Source: Candidatus Woesearchaeota archaeon (GTDB lineage: Archaea; Nanobdellota; Nanobdellia; Woesearchaeales; GW2011-AR9). From it: a stretch of DNA of 50,603 nucleotides. The stretch's first letter is position 1. Each line of letters opens with the position of its first letter. This document shows, in pieces, positions 15,922 to 23,187 of this stretch. Below the pieces are notes generated by a model that was given only the letters and a program-made list of their open reading frames with translations, had not been told where the DNA came from and did no database searches. Where the stretch lies: contig JACPND010000015.1 in NCBI GenBank assembly GCA_016185625.1, positions 1-50,603 of the forward strand, written 5' to 3'. Position numbers and translations under genes: made by a program.

Positions 15922-16200
15922 TCACCCTTTTTTCCCGCGGAAGCAGCATCTGATGGTCGTCGATGTATCCGGAAGGGTGCTGTCGGCGCCGGGACATTCA
16001 AACGCCGTGGAAATGATGCCTTGGTCTTGCTTGCACTCCGTCGAAGAAACACATTCTCCGCCTTTGCTCTCACAGCTTGCTATTTCCAGACTGAGCGGAT
16101 TCACTTTTCCCGTAAAGATTACCATCAGCACAATCAAGACGACGAGCGCAATGACCGCCCCGATGATGATCCACCACATGTTGGCATCCGCCTTCCGCAT
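15922..16200 (-). CDS. Single-pass Cys-rich surface protein, 92 aa
   Basis: A 92-residue protein: MRKADANMWWIIIGAVIALV starts with basic residues and Ala, then a hydrophobic helix to about residue 30. The outer part of about 60 residues holds six Cys (SCESKGGECVSSTECK, FECPG, RCCFRG), compact enough for three disulfides in a small knot-like head. A second Met at residue 8 could be the start. It begins three bases after the stop of the first gene in the operon. No family recognised. It may be a tip or plug component. Confidence 0.7.
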   Translation of the reverse strand: MRKADANMWWIIIGAVIALVVLIVLMVIFTGKVNPLSLEIASCESKGGECVSSTECKQDQGIISTAFECPGADSTLPDTSTTIRCCFRGKKG

Positions 16201-16202
16201 GA

Positions 16203-16547
16203 TTAACTCCCAAACGCGCAGCCGGCGCCTTCACAGATGCTTTTATCTACTTGGCCTTTGCAGCGGGAGATCTCATCACGGAAATTTGCTTTTGCCAATT
16301 CTTTGGCATCCGGCGATGCAGCTTGGCTAAAAGCCGTGTCAAAGGTTACTTCGGATGTTGCTGTCGGGTGGCATTCGCCATATTGAACTCTGAAGACCGC
16401 TAACTCAGCCTTGCCTTCTTTACTCACACCCAGCGTAAACTTCCCGATCTGTGTAGTAAAGATAACCACCAGAACCACCAGCACAATTAATGCTAATGCC
16501 GCTATTATTATCACATTCAACGATAAGCCTTGTGCTTTTTTCATCAT
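16203..16547 (-). CDS. Prepilin-like protein, first gene of surface operon, 114 aa
   Basis: MMKKAQGLSLNVIIIAALAL is an archetypal archaeal class III signal: Lys-Lys-Ala, cleavage expected before Gln, then a continuous hydrophobic helix to about residue 32. The head is small (about 80 residues) with four Cys (GECHPT, SRCKG, SICEGAGC). This is the size and layout of a major pilin. GAGGTG precedes the start and a TATA-like box at 16602-16610 lies 55-63 bases upstream, so it has a leader, unlike most genes here. First gene of a 12-gene run ending at 9632. Family by architecture, not by similarity. Confidence 0.75.
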   Translation of the reverse strand: MMKKAQGLSLNVIIIAALALIVLVVLVVIFTTQIGKFTLGVSKEGKAELAVFRVQYGECHPTATSEVTFDTAFSQAASPDAKELAKANFRDEISRCKGQVDKSICEGAGCAFGS

Positions 16548-16601
16548 TCACACCTCATTTTTTATTGATAATCTATTAATAACAGAGCGTAACGAAAAAG
16601 G

Positions 16602-16610
16602 TTATATAAA
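16602..16610 (-). promoter_or_regulatory. Promoter of the 12-gene surface operon
   Basis: TTTATATAA on the minus strand lies 55-63 bases before the ATG at 16547, with GAGGTG just upstream of that ATG. It implies a roughly 30-base leader with a Shine-Dalgarno site. Confidence 0.45.
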
Positions 16611-16654
16611 TGTTGCTAAGGCGGGATTACAACATTGCTCTCTTCCACGTAATA

Positions 16655-16662
16655 TTTATAAA
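16655..16662 (+). promoter_or_regulatory. Promoter of the Cys-rich lipoprotein gene
   Basis: TTTATAAA lies 24-31 bases before the ATG at 16686, as in a leaderless archaeal gene. It is back to back with the promoter of the minus-strand surface operon, within 140 bases. Confidence 0.5.
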
Positions 16663-16685
16663 GAGAACATCACTTTAGGGTGGTC

Positions 16686-19085
16686 ATGGAGCTGGAGCGG
16701 ATAACCCAAAAAACTTTTTTAGAAAGGATACGCCATCGTTTTTCTGGCTGGCTGATGCCATTGGTTGCGGCTGGATCTTTCGCGGCAAGTTCCTGTTCTA
16801 ATAATGATGAAGTGGGCGCGAGCGGTGGCGGCCAAGGAGGAAACTGTATCCATGATAGCGACTGCCCGGGAGATGAAGTGTGCGATAACTATAATTGCAC
16901 CAGTCCGACATCAAGAGGTTGTGATAAACAATGTGTGAGTATTAAGACGGGTAAAGTGAGCGATTACTCCTGTTCCGAAGATTGGGAATGTGGAGTCATT
17001 GATCATTATCAGGAATGTAAGCCCGTGTGTGTTGGTTCCCCAGGCTCCTCCTCTTCGGATTTCCAGACTGACAAACCATCGGCTCCAGCCACCAAAGTTT
17101 TTCAGAAATCATATACTGCTGACCTGCTCTCTGTTTCAGATTCCCTCTTGGAATTTTCAGCTGATTCGGTGTATGCCCAAAAACTGCACCAAGGAGATGT
17201 GATCGCTGCTGGCGTGTCAGATAAAGCTCCGTACGGCCTGCTGCGGAAAGTGAGTAGTACACAAACTTCAGGAAATAAAATCGTCGTCAAAACCACGCCG
17301 GCGACCTTGGAAGACGCGATTGAAAAAGGCAGTTTCTCAGGAAGCATCGCGCTTACGCAGGATTTCGGCCAGACATCAGGAGCATTATCCGGATTCGGAC
17401 AAAAACAAGGTGCATCGAGTGCCGACCTTTTCAATCTCGATATTGACTTCGACAATAAAGATCTCTATCAGGGCATTGTAACTCTAGATGGCGGGCTGAC
17501 CGCAAATGTAGGGATGGAGTTCGACCTTGACCTCGACTATTTCAAAATAAAAAAAGTAAGATATTCCATTGTCGGAGAAGAAGAACTGAACTTGAAACTC
17601 ACGGCAGATTTGAAAAGTGAAATTCATAAAGAGTCTAAGCCAATTGAACCCATCAAATTTGCCCCGGTGACTTTTTTCATTGGGCCGGTTCCTGTCGTCG
17701 TGGTTCCCAAACTCACTGTTACATTTGGTGTGGATGCGGGAGGAGAAGTCGCTGCGGAAAGTTCGCTGACACAGACACTTGATCTCGAAGTGGGAATAGA
17801 ATACGCTTCCGGAGCGTGGAAACCTATCAAGACCGTCAACAAGGATTTCTCTTTTGACCCGCCGCTAATTACCGTTGCCAACGGCATGGTGGAAGTGTAT
17901 ACCAAGCCGGAACTGGGCGTGGACTTGTACGATGTCGCCGGTCCCTATGTCCGCGTGCGCGCTTCGTCAAAAGCAGAAATGGACGTCACCGCTAATCCCT
18001 GGTGGGAGATCTCTGCGGGATTGGAAGTATTGGTTGGCGCAGATTTTACCGTATTCGGCAAAAGTTTAGCCTCATTTGAAAAGAAGGCACATGCAACCAG
18101 CAAAGTGCTTGCGTCTGCTGATGGCGGCTGCGGCGACGGCGAATGCAATTATCTGGAAAATAAGAAGAATTGCGCGGAGGATTGTGCTTCTGAAGCGGCC
18201 TGCACGCCGAAGAGTTATAAGGATTGTGTCGGTAACTACTATGTAGCCTGGTTTGACAGTTGTGGGAATATGGGGGATGTCACCCAGGATTGTACCGGTA
18301 AAGAAGTTTGTCAGGATGGGAGTTGCGTCACGCCCGAATCAACTTGCACATCCCAAGCAGACACAACTTGTTACGATGGAGACATTATGTGGGTAAATAG
18401 TTGTGGGAACATGGAGTACCTTCTCGCAGAAGATTGTCAAAGTAATGGTTTGGTTTGTGATGACAGCAGTGGCACGGCGGAATGCGTTTCAGATCAAGGT
18501 TGTAATCCAGCAGCAGGATGTAACGAGCCAGATTGTGTGTTTTATGATGATTTTAATGGAAGTACTCTAGATACGGAATGTAAGTGGGATATCTCAAAAC
18601 TAAAAAAATATTCTCTTTCCGGAGGGATACTCAAGATGGATGCAACTTCCGAAAGTCAATATTTATCTGGTAAGCTTAATTTTAAAGAAGAAACTTTTGA
18701 TGCTTTAGAAGTTAGATGGAGGATTAGTGGTGCACAGGGTTTCTTTGCAGGATTAGTCTCTTGGGATAATTTTTCAATGCAGTATGATCCTCTTTTCGAT
18801 GAGATTAATTTAGAATGCCCTTTCAATGATTCTACCATCAGTACTCCTACTTCTTTGAATGAATGGCACACAAGTAAGTTAGTAATGAAGACGGGGGGGG
18901 AATATTCCACAGAGATGAATATGGAATACTTTTTAGATGGAATATTAAAAAAAACAGTATTGGACTGTAAAGGGAACAATCCAGATTATCTTTATGTAGT
19001 TAGCTTGGGATGTAATACTATATATAACCCGGAGAATAAGCCATTGGTATGTGAAATAGATTATATTAAATCAGAGAAGAATTAA
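16686..19085 (+). CDS. Large Cys-rich surface lipoprotein, 799 aa
   Basis: The ATG at 16686 fits the TATA-like box; a GTG at 16680 adds two residues. A hydrophobic segment (about 24-38, GWLMPLVAAGSFAASSC) ends in a lipobox-like Cys. A Cys-rich region follows (55-115; DSDCPGDEVC). About 130-470 is a beta-rich domain without Cys. Then come a CGDGECNYLENKKNCAEDC motif near 480-500 and two repeats containing SCGNM (DSCGNMGDV and NSCGNMEYL), as in extracellular archaeal and myxobacterial proteins. The C-terminal 180 residues look like a concanavalin/LamG-type domain beginning DDFNGSTLD. That last part is clearly more AT-rich than the rest and holds a run of eight G. Divergent from the pilin-like operon. 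Confidence 0.75.
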   Translation: MELERITQKTFLERIRHRFSGWLMPLVAAGSFAASSCSNNDEVGASGGGQGGNCIHDSDCPGDEVCDNYNCTSPTSRGCDKQCVSIKTGKVSDYSCSEDWECGVIDHYQECKPVCVGSPGSSSSDFQTDKPSAPATKVFQKSYTADLLSVSDSLLEFSADSVYAQKLHQGDVIAAGVSDKAPYGLLRKVSSTQTSGNKIVVKTTPATLEDAIEKGSFSGSIALTQDFGQTSGALSGFGQKQGASSADLFNLDIDFDNKDLYQGIVTLDGGLTANVGMEFDLDLDYFKIKKVRYSIVGEEELNLKLTADLKSEIHKESKPIEPIKFAPVTFFIGPVPVVVVPKLTVTFGVDAGGEVAAESSLTQTLDLEVGIEYASGAWKPIKTVNKDFSFDPPLITVANGMVEVYTKPELGVDLYDVAGPYVRVRASSKAEMDVTANPWWEISAGLEVLVGADFTVFGKSLASFEKKAHATSKVLASADGGCGDGECNYLENKKNCAEDCASEAACTPKSYKDCVGNYYVAWFDSCGNMGDVTQDCTGKEVCQDGSCVTPESTCTSQADTTCYDGDIMWVNSCGNMEYLLAEDCQSNGLVCDDSSGTAECVSDQGCNPAAGCNEPDCVFYDDFNGSTLDTECKWDISKLKKYSLSGGILKMDATSESQYLSGKLNFKEETFDALEVRWRISGAQGFFAGLVSWDNFSMQYDPLFDEINLECPFNDSTISTPTSLNEWHTSKLVMKTGGEYSTEMNMEYFLDGILKKTVLDCKGNNPDYLYVVSLGCNTIYNPENKPLVCEIDYIKSEKN

Positions 19086-19338
19086 ATAGGTAAGATAAAC
19101 ATTTCTTTTACGATAATGAACACAAACAACAAGACAATTGAACTGGTGATCATGTACAAAATTCTTTAAGTGGGCGAAAATCCGCTGTAGCCTTTCCTGT
19201 AAAATTGAGAGAACTATCAATGTGAGGCTCCTTCTGTATTCCCTGTTGATGGCAGTTTGGGTAAGGGTAGAAAGAGTTAAACTGCTCTTTCCAACCAAAT
19301 TATTTATATACTAGTCTTGTTTACCCTAACATGAACAT

Positions 19339-19881
19339 ATGTTAACTATGAACTTAACAATGGTAAAAACCAGACTGCCTAAAACAGAACTAGCCTTGGA
19401 AAAAGCATATCAAAATTGCGGGAAGAGAAGTAAGTTTCGAAAGATTGACTGCCAGCAATTTCCGGATTATATGGTGAGAAGCCAAAAGGATCTGGCCTCA
19501 GCAGATAACGATTTTAAGAATGGCGATTATTATTGGGCCAGAATCAAAGCGTATCAAGCCTTATTCCATATGCTTAATGCTTTGCTGGTAAAGAACTGTG
19601 GCTATTACTCCAAAGATCATGGCTGCATCTTGGCAGCGTTGCTAAAAGACAAGATTATTACTGATAAAATCGCCTTACAGCTGCATGTAGTGGTTGAAGA
19701 TGTAATCAAAAGGAAAATAACCTCTTCTGAAGATGCTGTGCAGGACATTGATGATTTGAGAATTCAAAGAAATTTTGCTTTATACCAGCCTAAAGCCTGG
19801 AAAGAAGTGACTGAAAAGGACATTGAAGAGGAATTGAGGAAAATAAGAAATAATATCGCTATTTTGGCGGGGTTACTATGA
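19339..19881 (+). CDS. HEPN-domain protein (toxin candidate)
   Basis: A 180-residue HEPN-type helical protein. The core is QKDLASADNDFKNGDYYWAR (about 50-70), AYQALFHMLNALL and DHGCILAALL, followed by a helix with LRIQRNFALYQP near 137-148. In typical HEPN RNases the last motif is Rx4-6H; here the position after Arg-Asn carries Tyr and no His, as in HEPN subfamilies of uncertain activity. The TATA-like TTATATAC near 19303 could serve it; ATGs at 19348 and 19360 are other starts. Its stop overlaps the following nucleotidyltransferase (ATGA), so they form a module, inserted between the two surface operons. Confidence 0.8.
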   Translation: MLTMNLTMVKTRLPKTELALEKAYQNCGKRSKFRKIDCQQFPDYMVRSQKDLASADNDFKNGDYYWARIKAYQALFHMLNALLVKNCGYYSKDHGCILAALLKDKIITDKIALQLHVVVEDVIKRKITSSEDAVQDIDDLRIQRNFALYQPKAWKEVTEKDIEEELRKIRNNIAILAGLL

Positions 19882-20468
19882 ATTTCTTAAAAATACTGCC
19901 TTTAAGCCAGGGGCGTCTGGATATTTTATTCGAAATATATGCAGAAGGAGAGGATTACTTGAGAAATATCTCCAGGAAATTAAAGATGAATCCTTCTCTT
20001 ACTTTTACTATTTTAAACAAATTGCATGAAAGCCAGTTTGTGATTAAACGGAAAGTGGGCAAAGAAGTGCAATATTCTTTAAACCGAAATAGGGATTATG
20101 AAATAGTGGTGAGGCTTTTGGAAGAGTATCATATAGAGAAAATAATTAATAGGTCCAAAACTCTGAAAGTAATGATTAATTTATTGATTAATAACAAAGA
20201 ATTAATTAAATCCAGCAAGAAGATTTATCTTTTTGGCTCTTATGTTTTGGGTGATTATACCACGGAAAGTGATATCGACATTCTTTTTGTTAATGAGCAA
20301 AGGAAGTTGGTGGGGAAAGCTTGCCGGGAAATTTCAATAGTGATTGGAAAGAGCCTGAATCCTTTAATTTATACTAGAAAAAAGTTTACCCTGGATCTGT
20401 CTAAAAAAGAACCTTTACTGGATTCGATTGTTAATGGAATTAAGAATCGGGCGATTATAAAATCCTGA
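19878..20468 (+). CDS. Winged-helix plus MNT nucleotidyltransferase (antitoxin candidate)
   Basis: A 196-residue fusion. Residues 1-75 form a winged helix-turn-helix (GRLDILFEIYAEGEDYLRNI through KEVQYSLN). From about 110 a minimal nucleotidyltransferase follows: LFGSYVLGDYTTESDIDILF has the GSx10DxD metal/ATP motif. Such fusions pair with HEPN proteins, and the winged helix can autoregulate the module. Coupled to the HEPN gene by a four-base overlap, in the order HEPN then MNT, the reverse of the classic mntA-hepT order seen elsewhere in this window. Both genes appear full length, so this is the only intact HEPN/MNT module here. Confidence 0.82.
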   Translation: MNFLKILPLSQGRLDILFEIYAEGEDYLRNISRKLKMNPSLTFTILNKLHESQFVIKRKVGKEVQYSLNRNRDYEIVVRLLEEYHIEKIINRSKTLKVMINLLINNKELIKSSKKIYLFGSYVLGDYTTESDIDILFVNEQRKLVGKACREISIVIGKSLNPLIYTRKKFTLDLSKKEPLLDSIVNGIKNRAIIKS

Positions 20469-20482
20469 AAAAAAGGAACTCT

Positions 20483-21064
20483 TCAATCACACAGCATCAG
20501 CACGCTCTCCGCATTCCCCGCTTCCGTGTTCAGCGGAAATGAACCAGAAGAATCTCTCTCTTTCTTGCCAGGACATCCGCCCAAAGAGCCGGTAATCTCG
20601 ACCAGCATGACCGGCTCGGTCTCTATGGTCGTTATCAGTGAAGATCGGAATTCATACTTCTTATTCCAGGTCCCTAACGTCGCCTCCAATAATTCGCCAA
20701 TTTTATCCTTGAGATAAACGCAGCTGTGTTTCCCTCCGCATTTATACCGCGAAAATCCATTTACGTCGTCTTTCGTGTAATAATTTGCTGCACAATCGTC
20801 CAGCAGATCCTTTCCTATCTGGGGATACACTGCGCCAGTATATTCCACGACGCAATCCGGCTCATTGACCGTCGTTTTCAGCAGGGAACTGACCGTGCTC
20901 TTAGCCAGCCCTTGCCTGGTAAAAATCTTTTTTGTTTTCGCTTCCTTGAAGGCGAAGGTAAACAGGAACAGCATCCCCAGCGTGATTAAAATGACGATGA
21001 TCACCAATCCGATCATTTCCATCTGGGCGCGTCTTCCCGAACCGCAAACATTATTCTGTTTCAT
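20483..21064 (-). CDS. Pilin-like single-pass surface protein, 193 aa
   Basis: Last gene of the second surface operon. MKQNNVCGSGRRAQMEMIGL has Arg-Arg-Ala followed by Gln-Met-Glu, then a hydrophobic helix (about 17-37): a class III signal with the conserved Glu near +3. The outer part has six Cys (PDCVVEY, DDCAANY, KCGGKHSCVY, GGCPGK, LMLCD). The end is LCD, a Cys close to the C-terminus as in several neighbours. The start overlaps the previous stop. It meets the plus-strand nucleotidyltransferase gene tail to tail after 14 bases. Confidence 0.72.
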   Translation of the reverse strand: MKQNNVCGSGRRAQMEMIGLVIIVILITLGMLFLFTFAFKEAKTKKIFTRQGLAKSTVSSLLKTTVNEPDCVVEYTGAVYPQIGKDLLDDCAANYYTKDDVNGFSRYKCGGKHSCVYLKDKIGELLEATLGTWNKKYEFRSSLITTIETEPVMLVEITGSLGGCPGKKERDSSGSFPLNTEAGNAESVLMLCD

Positions 21065-21537
21065 GAATAGACCTCTACTGTAATATAACCAAACCCGTAT
21101 TGCCCGGCGATATCATCCCGCAATGCCACCACGAAATACGTTGGTTCCTTGCTCTTCCCCTCTGGTTTTTCCTTTTCATAGATTGTCCAGGTTCTATTTC
21201 CCGGGTAGAGTTCCTGCACGCTCACCTTGGAATAGGTAAAAATATTATAATAATAGTCCTGGTTTTTACTGATGATCTCATCTAAATGGTTCAGTTTCAT
21301 CACATCAATGCAATTATCATCCGGCTCCGCTTCGCCTTTCGTACAGAGGAATTCCGGCAAAAAAAGCACCCGCAGCGTGGTGTCCATCGCCCGTGCTGCC
21401 AGCAATTGCTGATGTTCCTGCTTTAAAGCAACCTGTGAATATTTATAATAGAAAACTATCCCCAATCCGACAAGGATAAAGAAAATAAATAATACTGCCA
21501 TCGTTTCCGTCATCTGCATCTGGCTTTTTTTGTTCAT
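21061..21537 (-). CDS. Pilin-like single-pass surface protein, 158 aa
   Basis: MNKKSQMQMTETMAVLFIFF has Lys-Lys-Ser, then Gln-Met-Gln and a Glu before a hydrophobic helix (to about residue 32): a class III-type start. A helical stalk (YSQVALKQEHQQLLAARAMD) leads to a domain with only two Cys (FLCTK, DNCIDV), then a beta-rich end (FGYITVEVYS). It begins 36 bases after the preceding gene and its stop overlaps the next start. A minor pilin-like subunit by architecture. No family recognised. Confidence 0.72.
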   Translation of the reverse strand: MNKKSQMQMTETMAVLFIFFILVGLGIVFYYKYSQVALKQEHQQLLAARAMDTTLRVLFLPEFLCTKGEAEPDDNCIDVMKLNHLDEIISKNQDYYYNIFTYSKVSVQELYPGNRTWTIYEKEKPEGKSKEPTYFVVALRDDIAGQYGFGYITVEVYS

Positions 21538-21573
21538 GTTAGTATTTTGTCGATGTTAAATATTTTGTTCACA

Positions 21574-22656
21574 TTAGTATAAAGTTAAGCAGTCTCCCTG
21601 TAACAGCATATTTTTATTCGCTTGTTGAAGATTGAACGCAGTCGTAATAAGAAGCGGACAATCGCCCGGTGCAGCCAGACAAATAGGTACTGCTGCGACG
21701 TGCGAACCAAATGAATCTTCAACATTGCCATTATATTCTGACAGATAGTTCACACATTCTTTCAACGTTTGCGGGTTTTGTTGATAATACTCTTCAATTT
21801 CATCCAGTTTTGCCTGATACACTTTATTTACCTGCTCTGCCCGCCGCCAGGCTTTTTGCATATTACACTCATACGCTTCTTTGTCACCGGCAAAGATAGC
21901 CGCATATTTTGCTGCATCCTGCTCGCCACCCAAAGAAATGATCTGCGCCTCTTGCGGACTGCCCCAGCCAGGGCCTGCCTTTTTGAAATACTGGATTAAA
22001 TTTGATCCTACAAAAGAAACGGCTGTAACCCTGGCATCATCCATCTCTTTCAGGGAAGCCGGCACCGCCGCTCCCATCTTAATCGTTCCGCCCGTATCGA
22101 TAATCCGTATCTGAAAATTCTTCCCCGGATCGATGTTGCTCATATCCGATTCATATTTAACATTAAATTCTTTTATCGTGTTTACTGTGTTTTTAATGAA
22201 CTCATCAACAAACCCGGTATTGGGCCCGGTAATGATGTAATACGTATTGGTCGACGTCACCATCAGCAGGTCACTTGCTTTATACGGCAGCTTATACGGC
22301 AAGCTCCAGGCGATTAATTTAGTAGAGCGGATTTCCTTTGGCGCAAAGACAGGATCGATGACATTCTCCGCCCGCGCACTGGTTCCCTTGATTCCAAATT
22401 CACTCACGCCATCGGCACAATCAAAAAAAAGGGTATAATCAGCCAATCCGCTGATGTCAATCACGTTTTTTGTCGATTCAGAAACGCCGGCAGCCGTAAA
22501 GATGGATTCCATCGTCCGCACGACATCCACTCCTAACTTCTCTTCCGCAGCCGACTTTTGCTTGACGACAATGCCTGCGAAAAAAAGCAGTATCACTGCG
22601 CCGGCAATTAAAATGTAAATCCAGTTAAAAGTGACTTCAATTTGCGCTCGTTTCAT
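21574..22656 (-). CDS. Pilin-like single-pass surface protein, 360 aa
   Basis: MKRAQIEVTFNWIYILIAGA is Lys-Arg-Ala, Gln-Ile-Glu, then a hydrophobic helix to about residue 26: a class III signal. The head is large, alpha/beta (YTLFFDCADGVSEFGIKG near 75-90; the TNTYYIITGP strand). A helical part with Tyr/Gln-rich sequence (280-305) ends in a domain with three of the six Cys (ICLAAPGDCPLL, GDCLTLY). It overlaps the upstream gene by four bases. It seems a bigger pseudopilin-like component; DPANN genomes often carry unannotated proteins of this type, but I cannot name the family. Confidence 0.72.
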   Translation of the reverse strand: MKRAQIEVTFNWIYILIAGAVILLFFAGIVVKQKSAAEEKLGVDVVRTMESIFTAAGVSESTKNVIDISGLADYTLFFDCADGVSEFGIKGTSARAENVIDPVFAPKEIRSTKLIAWSLPYKLPYKASDLLMVTSTNTYYIITGPNTGFVDEFIKNTVNTIKEFNVKYESDMSNIDPGKNFQIRIIDTGGTIKMGAAVPASLKEMDDARVTAVSFVGSNLIQYFKKAGPGWGSPQEAQIISLGGEQDAAKYAAIFAGDKEAYECNMQKAWRRAEQVNKVYQAKLDEIEEYYQQNPQTLKECVNYLSEYNGNVEDSFGSHVAAVPICLAAPGDCPLLITTAFNLQQANKNMLLQGDCLTLY

Positions 22657-23174
22657 GAGGAAATTTCCGTCCTATCCCCCTTCCCTTCCAGGACCAGTGT
22701 AAATGTTCCTTGGCGGACGGGAACACACAAAAATCCATCCGACAGCATGCTGATCCGGTATACTTTCATTTTAATGGGCGCAAGGGGCGTAAGAAACACA
22801 TTTTCGTCTGCCGCATCATATCCGCCACCCGCTTTGGCACTGGTTTTGGCATCTCTCCATACTTCGCAGGCGTATACATTTTCTTCACATAACTTATCGT
22901 TCACCTCCGCATCCAAATCCACAAAACATATCTGTGTAAACTTGCTCGGCAGGCGAAATTGCTCCTCGCGGACAGAGCCGTATTCAGGATATATTTTCTT
23001 GATGGAACTCTCCAGATCATTCTTGAACTGGAAAAATTCTGCGGTTTCTCCTTTCTCCAGGAATTCGTTAATGACCCGATAGCCGAAAATCAAAATCAGC
23101 GCAAAGGTGATTCCCGCCAGTATGAAAATGAATACCTGTCCGACACCGAGAGCTTTTTTCGTATAACTTTCCAT
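22653..23174 (-). CDS. Pilin-like single-pass surface protein, 173 aa
   Basis: MESYTKKALGVGQVFIFILA is a start with Lys-Lys-Ala and Gly, then a hydrophobic helix to about residue 33. The outer part begins with a helix (LEKGETAEFFQFKNDLESSI) and carries four Cys (QICFVD, KLCEEN, YACEVW, FLCVPV) in a beta-rich domain. It starts 13 bases after the giant surface protein gene and overlaps the next start, so all five genes of this operon appear coupled. Role inferred from neighbours. Confidence 0.72.
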   Translation of the reverse strand: MESYTKKALGVGQVFIFILAGITFALILIFGYRVINEFLEKGETAEFFQFKNDLESSIKKIYPEYGSVREEQFRLPSKFTQICFVDLDAEVNDKLCEENVYACEVWRDAKTSAKAGGGYDAADENVFLTPLAPIKMKVYRISMLSDGFLCVPVRQGTFTLVLEGKGDRTEISS

Positions 23175-23187
23175 GGGACCAACTTTT

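Noticed and set aside
15798-16073. 145-residue version of the 53-residue membrane protein
   Set aside because: The extra part overlaps two genes with better starts and is low-complexity basic sequence typical of a shadow frame.
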